DNA of 64,000 bases, from positions 124,001-188,000 of the forward strand of contig NZ_JAIVAH010000005.1 in NCBI RefSeq assembly GCF_020171745.1, in the 5' to 3' direction. The stretch's first letter is position 1. Every line of letters begins with the position of its first letter. The notes beneath the pieces were generated by a model. It did no database searches. It saw only the letters and a program-made list of their open reading frames with translations, and was not told where the DNA came from. Source of the DNA: Prescottella equi. Its GTDB lineage: Bacteria > Actinomycetota > Actinomycetes > Mycobacteriales > Mycobacteriaceae. Below, in pieces: positions 26,278-35,328 of the stretch. The translations under genes were made by a program, and so were the position numbers.

Positions 26278-27024
26278 TCACCCCGAGTCGCGTGAACAAG
26301 TCCCACACTGCGGACAATGCTCGCAAGCCTGCACAAGATCGCCCAGTTCTGCCGCGATGTTGTCGAGTTGGTGCTCACAGCCCGCGACCGCGTAGTCGAG
26401 ACCGAGGCGGGCATACACCTCCAGCGCCCGCCGGTAGTGCCGGCACGCCTGCACTAAATCACCCAAGCCTCTCACCACGTAGCCAAGGTTGTACTCGCAG
26501 TCGGCGGCCTCGCGATCGAGACCGAGACCGGCGAACACCCCCAACGCCCGCCTATAGCAGTCACACGCCTGCACGAAATCACCCAGGCGTGCCGCGACGT
26601 TGCCGAGGTTCAACTCACAGGAGGCGGCCTCACGATCGAGACCGAGACGGGTGAACACCTCCAGCGCCCGCTGGTGGTGCTCACACGCCTGCACGAAATC
26701 GCCCAGTTCTGCCGCGACGTTGCCGAGGTTCTGCTCGCAGCCGGCGGCCTCGTCGTCGAGACCGAGACGGGCATATACCCCCAGCGCCCGCCAATAGTGC
26801 TCACACGCCTCCGCGAAATCACCCAGGTCTACCGCGACGTTGCCGAGGTTCCGCTCACAGAGGGCAGCCTCGCGATCGAGACCGAGGCGGGTGTAGAGAG
26901 CGTGTGCTTTAACGAAAACCGCGACTGCCTGGTCGTATCGACGGCGCTGATGGTGCTCGTTGCCGGCGGCGAACAGGGTATCGGCATCGGTTTCGGTGCC
27001 TCCAGCATCAATCGGGGTGTCCAT
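26278..27024 (-). CDS. Tetratricopeptide-repeat protein, 3' end disrupted by a frameshift
   Basis: 248 residues made almost entirely of 40-residue TPR units of the form RLGLDREAAxCExNLGNVAxxLGDFVQACEHYxRALEVY, about five copies, nearly identical at DNA level. The final unit ends abruptly in CPQCGTCSRDSG. In the minus-strand frame just downstream of the break, the reading resumes with DLFTRLGVNQDAARCRKGIG, clearly continuing the same repeat, so a one-base change near 26305-26325 has shifted the frame. ATG 27024 has AGGAG upstream. TPR stacks bind protein partners. No partner gene is evident, and the gene stands alone between MarR and GNAT genes. A sequencing error is an alternative to a real mutation. 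Confidence 0.75.
   Translation of the reverse strand: MDTPIDAGGTETDADTLFAAGNEHHQRRRYDQAVAVFVKAHALYTRLGLDREAALCERNLGNVAVDLGDFAEACEHYWRALGVYARLGLDDEAAGCEQNLGNVAAELGDFVQACEHHQRALEVFTRLGLDREAASCELNLGNVAARLGDFVQACDCYRRALGVFAGLGLDREAADCEYNLGYVVRGLGDLVQACRHYRRALEVYARLGLDYAVAGCEHQLDNIAAELGDLVQACEHCPQCGTCSRDSG
26330..26960. repeat. 120-bp tandem repeats encoding TPR units
   Basis: Around five consecutive copies of a 120-bp unit (40 codons), recognisable by recurring segments such as CACGCCTGCACGAAATC and CGAGACCGAGACGGG at 120-bp steps. High DNA similarity between copies indicates recent expansion or gene conversion and a liability to slippage. Confidence 0.8.
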
Positions 27025-27146
27025 CGAGCGCTCCTGTCGGGGTAGTCGATGGTGGTGGTCTATCACAGGGGCAGGCTGTGGGGCGGGATCAGGCCGATCT
27101 CCGTGTGGGTGCCCGCGTGGGTGCGGAAGAATGGCCTACCGGGTGG

Positions 27147-27695
27147 CTACTTGCCGCCGACAGAGGCGAACTCGTCCGGGGAGAACGTGAAGACGAAGTA
27201 GTCCCGGCCGTCGAAGACGAAGGTCGCCGCCTCGTCCATCCCGTAGTGCCGATGCACGGCAAGCGACTTCGCGTTCGCGGCCTCGACGAAGGCCACTCCG
27301 AGGTCGAACCGATCCCGCAGCGCCCGGCTCAGTGTGGCCAGCAGCAAGGTCAGTACGCCCCGCCCCTGGAAGCGCGGGTCCACGGCCGCCGGCCCGTACA
27401 GGAACAAGCGGCCGTGTCCCTCCCCCACCGCGTCGACCGCCAACCGCGGAGGACCCGACGCCACCGCACCGGGCTCGGACGTCATCGCGAATCCGGCGAG
27501 GTCACCTTCATCCTCCGCGACGAAGACGCCGGTGCCCGCCTCGAACCGCGCGAGGACGTCCACGTCCATGCTTCCCTGCACGAAGCCGCGCTCTGCTCGT
27601 TCCTCGGCGGACAGGCCGTCGCCGCGCGATGCCGCCATCAGCGCGAGGATCGCCTCGCGGTCCTGCGGTCCGGAGCGGCGCACGGTGATCGTCAT
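27147..27695 (-). CDS. GNAT-family N-acetyltransferase
   Basis: 182-residue acetyltransferase. The acetyl-CoA-binding motif A is present as VDPRFQGRGVLTLLLATLSRAL (pattern QGxGxxxLLL). It is followed by the usual FVEAANAKSLAVHRHYGM segment in which the acceptor-side helix and beta-bulge end. ATG 27695 begins MTITVRRSG, typical of GNATs. It is transcribed leftward and separated from the purB/hydrolase transcript by a strong hairpin, so it is a separate unit. The substrate cannot be inferred. Confidence 0.85.
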   Translation of the reverse strand: MTITVRRSGPQDREAILALMAASRGDGLSAEERAERGFVQGSMDVDVLARFEAGTGVFVAEDEGDLAGFAMTSEPGAVASGPPRLAVDAVGEGHGRLFLYGPAAVDPRFQGRGVLTLLLATLSRALRDRFDLGVAFVEAANAKSLAVHRHYGMDEAATFVFDGRDYFVFTFSPDEFASVGGK

Positions 27696-27727
27696 ACCCC
27701 GATTATCCGACGCCCCCGGAGACGCCG

Positions 27728-27780
27728 AACGGGAATCCACTGCACACTCTCGATCCGAAAGCGTGCCGTGGATTCCCGTT
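27728..27780 (-). terminator. Terminator hairpin between dienelactone hydrolase and GNAT genes
   Basis: A 13-bp perfect stem (27728-27740 with 27768-27780) contains a further GCAC/GTGC pair. It starts 10 nt beyond the dienelactone hydrolase stop in its reading direction, so it should end the purB transcript. Confidence 0.75.
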
Positions 27781-27790
27781 GGAGGCCGAA

Positions 27791-28495
27791 CTACTGGGCC
27801 AGCGTCGCCTTCGCGAAGGCCAGCGCCTGCGGCCAGGAGATCTCCCAGGCCACCTTGTTCACCGGATCGTCGTGGCGCGCACGGGCACTGAAGCCGTGCG
27901 CGGCACCGGGGTAGGCGTGCACGATGGTCGCGCCGGCCTCGCGGGACTGCAGCGCAGCCTGCAGGGCCTGGAAGCTCCCGGTCGACAGGATGGTGTCGGC
28001 ACCGGCGTGCAGCACCATCACCGGGGCCGCGATCGACGGGGCCAGCGCGATCGCGTCGAGATCGTGGTTCGCGGCGGCCGGATCCCAGATCGACGGATGG
28101 TACGCAACGACATTCGCGAGATCGGCGTCGCGCGCGCCGAGCAGCAGCGCGAACCGCCCGCCCAGGCACCAGCCGATCACGCCGACGCGCCGGGCACCGA
28201 GTTCACCGCGCGCGTAGTCGAGCAACGCGGACATCTCGGCCAGGCACGTCTCGTCGTCGAGTTCGCCCATGAGCTCGAACAGACGCTCCTTGGCGGTGTC
28301 GTCGAGGCTCGGTCCGTGCCACGGATCCCACACCAGGGCGGTGGCCCCGGATGCGGCGACGTCGTCGGCGTACTCCCGAACCTGCGCGTCGATGCCGTTG
28401 ATCATCGGCAGCAGCAGCATGACGGTGTCGCTGCCGCCCTCGGGCTGCGCGAGGTACGCGGTCAGGTCACCGACCGTGATGGAACCTGCTGTCAC
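27791..28495 (-). CDS. Dienelactone hydrolase family alpha/beta hydrolase
   Basis: 234-residue alpha/beta hydrolase of the DLH type, with nucleophile Cys in GWCLGG, acid Asp in the GADTIL region and His in GAAHGF. Members hydrolyse lactones or esters. The GTG at 28495 overlaps the purB stop codon (GTGA), so translation is coupled to purB although the functions appear unrelated. A second DLH-like protein lies at 44275. The physiological substrate is unknown. Confidence 0.86.
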   Translation of the reverse strand: MTAGSITVGDLTAYLAQPEGGSDTVMLLLPMINGIDAQVREYADDVAASGATALVWDPWHGPSLDDTAKERLFELMGELDDETCLAEMSALLDYARGELGARRVGVIGWCLGGRFALLLGARDADLANVVAYHPSIWDPAAANHDLDAIALAPSIAAPVMVLHAGADTILSTGSFQALQAALQSREAGATIVHAYPGAAHGFSARARHDDPVNKVAWEISWPQALAFAKATLAQ

Positions 28496-29913
28496 AGAAT
28501 CGAACCCGGGGTGTAGCGGGCGGCGTCGGGGTTGGCGTCGACGAGCTTCTGCACCTCGGCGACCACCGAGTCGACCTGCGCGCCGGCGGCACCGACGAAC
28601 GCGGAACGGTCGGCCAGCGCCTCGTCGAGCGCGGCGCGATCGAGCGGCAGTCGGTCGTCGGCGGCCAGACGATCGAGCAGGTCGGGCTCCTTGCCCTCCT
28701 CGCGCATCGCGAGCGCGACGGCGACGGCGTGCTCCTTGATGGCCTCGTGCGCGGTCTCGCGTCCGACACCCGCGCGCACCGCGGCCATGAGGACCTTGGT
28801 GGTGGCGAGGAACGGCAGGTAGCGGGTCAGCTCGTTCTCGATGACGGCCGGGTAGGCGCCGAACTCGGCGAGCACCGTCAGGAACGTCTCCATCTGGCCG
28901 TCGATCGCGAAGAACGCGTCGGGCAGCGCCACGCGGCGGACCACGGAGCAGAACACGTCGCCCTCGTTCCACTGCGCACCGGCCAGCTCCGAGGCCATCG
29001 ACGCGTAGCCGCGCAGCACCACCTGCAGGCCGTTGACGCGCTCGCACGAGCGGGTGTTCATCTTGTGCGGCATCGCCGACGAGCCCACCTGGCCGGGCTG
29101 GAAGCCCTCGGTGACCAGCTCGTGGCCGGCCATCAAGCGGATGGTGTGTGCCATCGACGACGACGCTGCACCCACCTGGACCAGCGCGGACAGCACGTCG
29201 TGGTCGAGCGAGCGCGGGTACACCTGGCCGACGCTGGTGAACACGTGCGCGAAGCCGAGGTGCTCGGCGACCTTGGCCTCGAGCTGCTCGAGCTTGGCGG
29301 CGTCACCGTCGAGCAGGTCGAGCATGTCCTGCGCGGTGCCCATGGGGCCCTTGATGCCGCGCAGCGGGTAGCGGTCGATGAGCTCGCGGACGCGGGTGAG
29401 CCCGACCAGCATCTCGTCGGCGGCGGACGCGAAGCGCTTGCCGAGCGTGGTGGCCTGCGCGGCGACGTTGTGGGAGCGGCCGGCCATCACGATGCCGGTG
29501 TACTCGGCGGCGCGCTCGGCCAGGCGGGCGGCGATCGCGATGCCGTGGTCGTAGACGTGCTCGAGCGAGCGCAGCACCTGCAGCTGCTCGACGTTCTCGG
29601 TGAGGTCGCGGCTGGTCATGCCCTTGTGGACGTGCTCGTGGCCGGCGAGGGCGTTGAACTCCTCGATGCGGGCCTTCACGTCGTGGCGGGTGACGCGCTC
29701 ACGATCGGCGATCGAGTCGAGGTCCACCTGGTGCAGCACGCGCGCGTAGTCGGCGACGGCCTCCTGCGGGACGTCGATGCCCAGCTCGGCCTGAGCCTGC
29801 AGCACCGCCAACCACAGCTGGCGCTCGAGCACGATCTTGTGCTCCGGCGACCACAGCTCCTTCAGAGCGGGGCTGGCGTAACGGTTGGCAAGGACGTTCG
29901 GGATGCGGCTCAC
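28492..29913 (-). CDS. purB: Adenylosuccinate lyase
   Basis: 473-residue member of the fumarase/aspartase superfamily. It cleaves SAICAR and adenylosuccinate in purine synthesis, releasing fumarate. Superfamily signature GSSAMPHKMN carries the flexible catalytic loop serine. The upstream segments GMTSRDLTEN and AGRSHNVAAQ supply the active-site Thr/Ser and His. In other Mycobacteriales purB lies near purD and a TetR gene; here purD is 2 kb upstream on the same strand, supporting orthology. It is cotranscribed with the dienelactone hydrolase. Confidence 0.95.
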   Translation of the reverse strand: MSRIPNVLANRYASPALKELWSPEHKIVLERQLWLAVLQAQAELGIDVPQEAVADYARVLHQVDLDSIADRERVTRHDVKARIEEFNALAGHEHVHKGMTSRDLTENVEQLQVLRSLEHVYDHGIAIAARLAERAAEYTGIVMAGRSHNVAAQATTLGKRFASAADEMLVGLTRVRELIDRYPLRGIKGPMGTAQDMLDLLDGDAAKLEQLEAKVAEHLGFAHVFTSVGQVYPRSLDHDVLSALVQVGAASSSMAHTIRLMAGHELVTEGFQPGQVGSSAMPHKMNTRSCERVNGLQVVLRGYASMASELAGAQWNEGDVFCSVVRRVALPDAFFAIDGQMETFLTVLAEFGAYPAVIENELTRYLPFLATTKVLMAAVRAGVGRETAHEAIKEHAVAVALAMREEGKEPDLLDRLAADDRLPLDRAALDEALADRSAFVGAAGAQVDSVVAEVQKLVDANPDAARYTPGSIL

Positions 29914-29949
29914 GAGACCTCAGTCTAATGGCGCACCCGAACGCCCTCG

Positions 29950-30570
29950 TCAGCGCGTGCTGGGCGGCGCGAAGTCGTCGATCAGGTCCGACAGCATCGC
30001 CCGCGCCATCCCCCGCGGATCGGGGTCGACCTCGCTGAGCGCCCCCACCACCACCCCGTCGACGACGGCCACCAGCCGGCGCAGTTGCGGCTCGCGGACC
30101 TCGCGGCCGGACCGGCGCAGCACCTCGGTGAGCAGGTCGTCGACCTGGGCTCGCAGCCGCAGCTGCACCTCGCGCAGTTCGGGGTGCCGGGCGGACGCGA
30201 CGAACCGTTCGTACCGCGCGATCAGCCGCTCCCGGGAGCCGTCGCCCGCGTCAGTGCTGTCTTCGGGGCCCACCAGCAGGTCCACGATCAGGTCGACCGT
30301 CGCCTCGACGCCCCGTCGGCGCTGGGTGACCTCGTCGATGCGCGCCCGCATCGCGTCCAGTTCCCGATTGCCGTTGTGCTCGACGGCCAGCGCGATCAGC
30401 TCGTCGAGCGACCCGAAGTAGTACGTGGTCGACGCGAGCGGAAGCCCGGCGCGCGACGCGACGGCACGATGCCGGACGGCGTCGAATCCGCCCTCGAGCA
30501 GGAGGTCCGCCGCCGCGGTGACGAGCGACTGCCGACGCCTCTCGCCTTTGGGCGTGGCGGCAGAGGTCAT
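29950..30570 (-). CDS. TetR-family transcriptional regulator
   Basis: 206-residue regulator with the HTH HRAVASRAGLPLASTTYYFGSLDEL. The C-terminal domain is helical with no recognised ligand motif. ATG 30570 immediately follows GAGGGG, so spacing is too short; a GTG at 30594 adding eight residues is an alternative. It lies between an aminotransferase (56 bp upstream) and purB (36 bp downstream) on the same strand. A TetR gene beside purB is also found in M. tuberculosis, to my memory (Rv0775). Confidence 0.83.
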   Translation of the reverse strand: MTSAATPKGERRRQSLVTAAADLLLEGGFDAVRHRAVASRAGLPLASTTYYFGSLDELIALAVEHNGNRELDAMRARIDEVTQRRRGVEATVDLIVDLLVGPEDSTDAGDGSRERLIARYERFVASARHPELREVQLRLRAQVDDLLTEVLRRSGREVREPQLRRLVAVVDGVVVGALSEVDPDPRGMARAMLSDLIDDFAPPSTR

Positions 30571-30626
30571 CCCCTCATCGTGCCAGTCGGCCACCGTCTA
30601 CTGGGCGGATTGACGGAACACCGCGG

Positions 30627-31805
30627 CTATCGCGGCTCGGGCAGCCACCGTTCGAGCCGGACCAGCGCATCCCGGATCTCCGCGGTGGCCCCGGCGAACG
30701 ACATCCGCACGGTGTGGTCGCCGTGCGCGGTGTCGAAGTCGATGCCCGGCGCGAGCGCGAGCCCGGTGTCGGCGAGCAACCGCGCACACCACGACGTCGA
30801 GTCGTCGGTGAGGTGCGCGATGTCGGCGTACACGTAGAACGCGCCGTCGGCGGGCGCGAGTTCGGTGAGACCCAGTTTCGGCAGGCCGGTGAGCAGCAGT
30901 TCCCGGTTGGCCGCGTACCGCTGGACGTGGCCGTCCAGCTCGGCGCGGGACTCGTCGCAGAACGCCGCGACGGCCGCGTACTGCGAGATCGCCGGCGGGC
31001 ACACCGTCATGTTCGACGCGAGCCGCTGCAGCGCGCGGCGCAGGTGCTCGGGCACCAGCATCCAGCCCAGCCGCCACCCGGTCATCGAGAAGTACTTCGA
31101 CACCGAGCCGATCACGACCGCCTCGCGCGAGGTCTCCCACGCCGACGCGGTCGGCTGGCCCCCGGCAAGCTCACCCGAGAACTCGATGCCGTGATAGATC
31201 TCGTCCGAGATCAGCAGCGTGTCGTGCTCCTCGCACCAGCGGGCCAGCGCGGCCAGTTCGGCCGGATCGATGACGGTGCCGGTCGGGTTGGCGGGGCTCG
31301 CGACGATGAGGCCCGCGGGCGGGGTGTCCATCTCCTCGAGCATCGCGACGGTCGGCTGGAACCGGGTCTCGGGTCCGCAGTCGATCTCGATGACGTTGCA
31401 GCCCAGCGCCGTCAGCGTGTTCCGGTACGCGGGGTAGCCGGGGCGTGCGACCACGACGGTGTCACCGGCGTCGAACGCGGCGAGGAACAGCAGCGTGAAC
31501 GCGCCCGACGAACCGGTGGTCACGACCACCTCGTCGGGGTGGACGGCGTAGCCGGAGCGGCCGTGGTGGTAGTCGGCGATGGCCTGGCGCAGCGGCTCGA
31601 TCCCGAACGTCTCGGTGTAGCCGAGCAAGTGGTTGTCCAGCGATTCGCGGGCCGCGCGCAGCACCGGCTGCGGTGCGGGCGTCGACGGCTGCCCGGCCGC
31701 GAGGGACAGCACGTCACCGTGCGTGCGCTGCCGCTCGTTGGCGGCCTTCCACACGTCCATGACGTGGAAGGCCGGGATGGTCGATCGCTGGGAGTCGGTA
31801 CGCAC
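30627..31805 (-). CDS. Class I/II PLP-dependent aminotransferase
   Basis: 392-residue fold-type I aminotransferase of the AspC/aromatic transaminase family. The PLP lysine is in SVSKYFSMTGWRLGW and the cofactor phosphate/ring contacts in SPANPTGT and ISDEIYHGI. It would exchange the amino group between an amino acid (Asp, aromatic or Ala types are possible) and 2-oxoglutarate. It starts at an ATG 124 bp after purD, with a strong terminator between, so it probably has its own promoter and may run on into TetR-purB. Confidence 0.88.
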   Translation of the reverse strand: MRTDSQRSTIPAFHVMDVWKAANERQRTHGDVLSLAAGQPSTPAPQPVLRAARESLDNHLLGYTETFGIEPLRQAIADYHHGRSGYAVHPDEVVVTTGSSGAFTLLFLAAFDAGDTVVVARPGYPAYRNTLTALGCNVIEIDCGPETRFQPTVAMLEEMDTPPAGLIVASPANPTGTVIDPAELAALARWCEEHDTLLISDEIYHGIEFSGELAGGQPTASAWETSREAVVIGSVSKYFSMTGWRLGWMLVPEHLRRALQRLASNMTVCPPAISQYAAVAAFCDESRAELDGHVQRYAANRELLLTGLPKLGLTELAPADGAFYVYADIAHLTDDSTSWCARLLADTGLALAPGIDFDTAHGDHTVRMSFAGATAEIRDALVRLERWLPEPR

Positions 31806-31874
31806 GTCTTCGACGTTAGCGCGCAGAACAGTGGCGCCCGAATCCGGTGCCGGACCGTTGCCTCTCCGGAAACG

Positions 31875-31910
31875 GCGACGCCGCGCCCCCGATCGGGAGC
31901 GCGGCGTCGC
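31875..31910 (-). terminator. Terminator after purD
   Basis: A 16-position stem (31875-31890 with 31895-31910, one mismatch) with a GATC loop, 19 nt beyond the purD stop in its reading direction. Confidence 0.8.
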
Positions 31911-31928
31911 GAAGAGTGGAGGGGCAGG

Positions 31929-33182
31929 TCAGATGGAGATCCGGCCCTCGACCGCGGCCAGGCCGATGTCGCTGCGGAAGTGTCCGCCCGGCAGCTTCAC
32001 CTCGGCCAGACGCGCGTACGCGTCCTCGCGGGCCTCGGTGAGGTCGGCGCCGACACCGACCACGCTCAGCACGCGGCCGCCGGCGGAGACGATGGTCCCG
32101 TCCTCGCGGGCCGCGGTACCGGCGTGCAGGACGCCGTCGGCCTCGGAACCGGTGATGACGTCACCGGAGCGCGGGGTGGCCGGGTAGTTCTCGGCGGCCA
32201 GGACGACGGTGACCGCCGAGCCGTCGCGCCACTGCAGCGGCGGGATCGACGCGAGGGTGCCGGTCGCGGCGGCGTTCAGCACCTCACCGAGCGGGGACTC
32301 GAGCAGCGCCAGGACGGCCTGCGTCTCCGGGTCGCCGAAGCGGCAGTTGAACTCGACGACGGCCGGGCCGTTCTTGCCCATCGCCAGGCCGGCGTACAGC
32401 AGACCGGTGAACGGGCAACCGCGCTTGGCCATCTCGACCGCGACGGGCTTGACGACGTCGTCGACGATCTGGGTGACGGCGTCGGCCGGCAGCCACGGCA
32501 GCGGCGTGTAGGCGCCCATGCCACCGGTGTTGGGGCCGGTGTCGCCGTCGCCGACGCGCTTGTGGTCCTGCGCGGGCAGCAGCGGGACCACGGTCTCGCC
32601 GTCGACCAGGCAGAACAGGGACACCTCGGGGCCGTCGAGGAACGATTCGAGCAGCACGGGGTGCCCGATCTCGAGGCACTCGGCGGCGTGGTCGCGCGCG
32701 GCGCTGCGGTCGGTGGTGACGACGACGCCCTTGCCGGCGGCCAGTCCGTCGTCCTTGACGACCCAGTTGGGGCCGAAGCGATCGAGGGCGGCGTCGAGGT
32801 CGGCCGGGTTGTCGACGACCTCGCTGTGCGCGGTGCGGACACCGGCGGCGGCCATGACGTCCTTCGCGAACGCCTTGGAGCCCTCGATTCGGGCGGCTTC
32901 GGCGGACGGGCCGAAGCACGCGATGCCCGCGGCGCGGACGGCGTCGGCGACACCGAGCACCAGCGGCACCTCGGGGCCGATGACGACCAGGTCGGCGGCC
33001 TGCGACTTCGCCAGCGCGACGACGGCGTCACCGGACGCGACGTCGACCGCGTGGGTCTCGGCGATGCGGGCGATGCCGGCATTGCCGGGGGCACACATCA
33101 GCTTGTCGACGCCCGGGTCACGGGCGAGGGCCAACAGGAGGGCATGTTCACGGGCTCCGGAGCCGATCACGAGTACGCGCAC
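31929..33182 (-). CDS. purD: Phosphoribosylamine-glycine ligase
   Basis: 417-residue ATP-grasp enzyme that joins glycine to phosphoribosylamine to give GAR in purine synthesis. It starts [15 protein letters not shown] (GTG at 33182), the canonical PurD N-terminus. ATP-grasp segments [14 protein letters not shown] and the metal-binding [11 protein letters not shown] are intact. Length is normal. It is transcribed alone with a terminator downstream. The intergenic region to the divergent agmatine-deiminase-like gene holds a TetR-type operator. Confidence 0.95.
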   Translation of the reverse strand: MRVLVIGSGAREHALLLALARDPGVDKLMCAPGNAGIARIAETHAVDVASGDAVVALAKSQAADLVVIGPEVPLVLGVADAVRAAGIACFGPSAEAARIEGSKAFAKDVMAAAGVRTAHSEVVDNPADLDAALDRFGPNWVVKDDGLAAGKGVVVTTDRSAARDHAAECLEIGHPVLLESFLDGPEVSLFCLVDGETVVPLLPAQDHKRVGDGDTGPNTGGMGAYTPLPWLPADAVTQIVDDVVKPVAVEMAKRGCPFTGLLYAGLAMGKNGPAVVEFNCRFGDPETQAVLALLESPLGEVLNAAATGTLASIPPLQWRDGSAVTVVLAAENYPATPRSGDVITGSEADGVLHAGTAAREDGTIVSAGGRVLSVVGVGADLTEAREDAYARLAEVKLPGGHFRSDIGLAAVEGRISI

Positions 33183-33251
33183 GGGTGTCAGCCTACGGCC
33201 CGCCGACAACGCCCACGACCACCCACCTGCCCGTCCGGTCCGGCTCCACTT

Positions 33252-33269
33252 TGACTGAAAATTCAGTCA
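33252..33269. promoter_or_regulatory. TetR-type palindromic operator upstream of the deiminase-TetR operon
   Basis: TGACTGAA-AA-TTCAGTCA: perfect 8-bp arms with a 2-bp centre, 58 nt before the deiminase ATG. Its size fits a TetR dimer site, and a TetR gene is the second gene of that operon, so autoregulation is likely. Confidence 0.7.
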
Positions 33270-33327
33270 GGAATACGCTCGGCCGTGACAGCGCCACCGG
33301 ACACCTCACGACACGGAGAAGACCCCG

Positions 33328-34431
33328 ATGCGCAGACGCGAGTTCATCAAGGCCGGCCTGACGGTGACCGGCGGGCTCCTGCTGGCCGGCTGTGCCTCCG
33401 AAGACGACGCCGGCACCGACGATCGACAGTGGCGAATGCCCGACGAGGGTGCGCCCCACGCACGGACCTGGATGGCCTTCGGAGCGAGCGAGGCTGTCTG
33501 GGGTGCCGCGCTGCTTCCCGAGGTTCGCCGGAACCTGGCGACCATCGCGCAGACGATCGCCCGATTCGAGCCGGTGTCGATGCTGGTGCGCCCCGACGAG
33601 ATGGCGCTCGCGCGAGACCTCGTCGGCCCGACGGTCGAACTGATCGAGGCGCCGCTCGACGACCTCTGGATGCGGGACACGGGGCCCGTCTTCGTGCTCG
33701 GCGACGGCACCATGGCCGGGATCGACTTCAACTTCAACGGGTGGGGCGAGAAGCAGGACTTCGACCACGACGCCGACGTCGCGTCGTTCGTCGCTACCCG
33801 GGCCGGGGTCGAGACACTGCACACCGATCTGGTCCTCGAGGGCGGCGCGATCGAGGTCGACGGCGACGGCACCGCGATCGTCACCGAGAGCTGCGTGCTC
33901 AACGCCAACCGCAATCCGGGCTGGTCGAAGGCAGACGTCGAGGCGGAGCTGGCCTACCTGCTCGGCCTCGAGAAGATCATCTGGCTCCCGGGTATCGCGG
34001 GAATGGACATCACAGACGGCCACACCGACTTCTACGCCCGCTTCGCGCGCCCCGGCGTGGTGGTCGCGGGGTTCGAGCCGGATCCCGAGTCGTTCGACCA
34101 CGACGTCACCGCCCGACACCTCGAGATTCTCGAACAGGCGACCGACGCGAAGGGCCGGCCGCTCGAGGTCGTCGTCCTGAACGCACCCGATTCGGTGCGT
34201 CCGGAGTTCGAATCGGACGACTTCGCGGCCGGATACATCAACTTCTACGTCTGCAACGGCGCGGTGATCGGCCCGGAATTCGGCGACCCCGTGGCCGATC
34301 GGGCGGCCCGGGACACGATGGGACGGCTGTTCCCCGATCGCGAGGTCGTCCAGTTGAACATCGACGGCATCGCCGCCGGCGGCGGCGGAATCCACTGCAC
34401 CACTCAGCAAGAGCCCGCACACCAGCGATGA
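33328..34431 (+). CDS. Agmatine deiminase/peptidylarginine deiminase-family Tat lipoprotein
   Basis: 367-residue guanidino-modifying enzyme of the PAD_porph family. The N-terminus is MRRREFIKAG followed by a hydrophobic stretch and lipobox LAGC, i.e. a twin-arginine signal with lipid attachment. Catalytic elements are visible: DLWMRDTGP, EGGAIEVDG, the His in GHTDFYARF and the nucleophilic Cys near the C-terminus in GGGGIHCTTQQ. It should hydrolyse agmatine or an arginine-like guanidinium to the ureido compound plus ammonia on the outer membrane face. It is cotranscribed with the TetR gene that follows by overlap or a 23-bp gap. Confidence 0.88.
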   Translation: MRRREFIKAGLTVTGGLLLAGCASEDDAGTDDRQWRMPDEGAPHARTWMAFGASEAVWGAALLPEVRRNLATIAQTIARFEPVSMLVRPDEMALARDLVGPTVELIEAPLDDLWMRDTGPVFVLGDGTMAGIDFNFNGWGEKQDFDHDADVASFVATRAGVETLHTDLVLEGGAIEVDGDGTAIVTESCVLNANRNPGWSKADVEAELAYLLGLEKIIWLPGIAGMDITDGHTDFYARFARPGVVVAGFEPDPESFDHDVTARHLEILEQATDAKGRPLEVVVLNAPDSVRPEFESDDFAAGYINFYVCNGAVIGPEFGDPVADRAARDTMGRLFPDREVVQLNIDGIAAGGGGIHCTTQQEPAHQR

Positions 34432-34454
34432 CACCCACTCGTACAGGAGGATCC

Positions 34455-35036
34455 GTGTCCGACCGCCGAAACCGGATTCTGGATGCCGCCGTTCGCGTGA
34501 TCGCGCGGACCGGCGTGCGGGGGCTGCGGATCGAGACACTCGCGGCCGAGGCCGGTGTGTCCCCGGCCCTCATCTACTACCACTTCCAGGATCGGGCCGG
34601 CGTCCTCCGCTGCGCCCTCGAACACGTCGATCTCGGTGCCGAGCGGTACACCGAGGAAGCGTTCGACGCGGACGATCCACGGACACAGCTCGAGCAGATG
34701 CTTCTGCTCGAGATCCGGGACACTCCCCCGGTCCGGGAGAACAGCGTCGCGTGGAACGAACTGCGGGCGAGCGCCGTGTTCGCCGATGATCTGCGCGCGT
34801 CACTGCAGGAGACCACGCAGCGGTGGTCCGGCGAACTCGCGGAGCTCATCACGAGGGCACAGGACGCGGGCCTCGCGACTCCGGAGACCGATCCCGCCGA
34901 CGCCGCGGAACGACTCACCGCGCTGGTCGAGGGTCTGAGCAGTCGCTGGCTCAGCGGATCCGTCACCCTCGACCGCGCTCGCGAACTCCTGGCCGGGGCG
35001 ATCGCCGTGGAACTCGGGCCGGCCGCCGCGACCTGA
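34455..35036 (+). CDS. TetR-family regulator of the deiminase operon
   Basis: 193-residue TetR protein with HTH RIETLAAEAGVSPALIYYHFQDRAG. AGGAGG lies 4 nt before the GTG at 34455; an in-frame ATG at 34428 overlapping the deiminase stop (ATGA) is an alternative with nine extra residues. The 18-bp palindrome at 33252-33269 upstream of the operon is a fitting operator. The effector could be an arginine- or agmatine-like compound, by context only. Confidence 0.85.
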   Translation: MSDRRNRILDAAVRVIARTGVRGLRIETLAAEAGVSPALIYYHFQDRAGVLRCALEHVDLGAERYTEEAFDADDPRTQLEQMLLLEIRDTPPVRENSVAWNELRASAVFADDLRASLQETTQRWSGELAELITRAQDAGLATPETDPADAAERLTALVEGLSSRWLSGSVTLDRARELLAGAIAVELGPAAAT

Positions 35037-35042
35037 CTCGGG

Positions 35043-35285
35043 CTACTGCTTGTAGGACTCCACCTCGTCGACGGGTCGGGGCGTCGCCGCATCGGCGTCC
35101 TCCCCGAACTCCTCCCGCGCGCGTCGTTGCCGCAGCAGATCCCAGCACTGGTCGAGGCGTTCCTCGACCAGTGTGAGCCGGGCCCGGTCCTCGTCACCGA
35201 GGCCGTCGCCCGCCGCTCGAGCACGGAGTTCCTTCTCTTCGCGAACCAGTTCGTCGATGTGTGCGATGACGTCGTGATCGGTCAT
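35043..35285 (-). CDS. DUF2630-family small protein
   Basis: 80-residue acidic, helical protein (HIDELVREEKELRARAAGD..., LTLVEERLDQCWDLLRQRRARE). It matches the DUF2630 family common in actinobacteria, whose function is unknown. GGGAGG at 4-5 nt before the ATG. It is convergent with the TetR gene, 6 bp apart, and lies upstream in the reading direction of nothing else on its strand. Confidence 0.8.
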   Translation of the reverse strand: MTDHDVIAHIDELVREEKELRARAAGDGLGDEDRARLTLVEERLDQCWDLLRQRRAREEFGEDADAATPRPVDEVESYKQ

Positions 35286-35328
35286 GATGCCTCCCTTCTT
35301 GGAGGGTAGGCCGGTCGACCGAGGCCCG

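Noticed and set aside
26330-26960. CRISPR-like periodic repeats
   Set aside because: The 120-bp period encodes an unbroken TPR frame, units are contiguous without unique spacers, and no cas gene is nearby.
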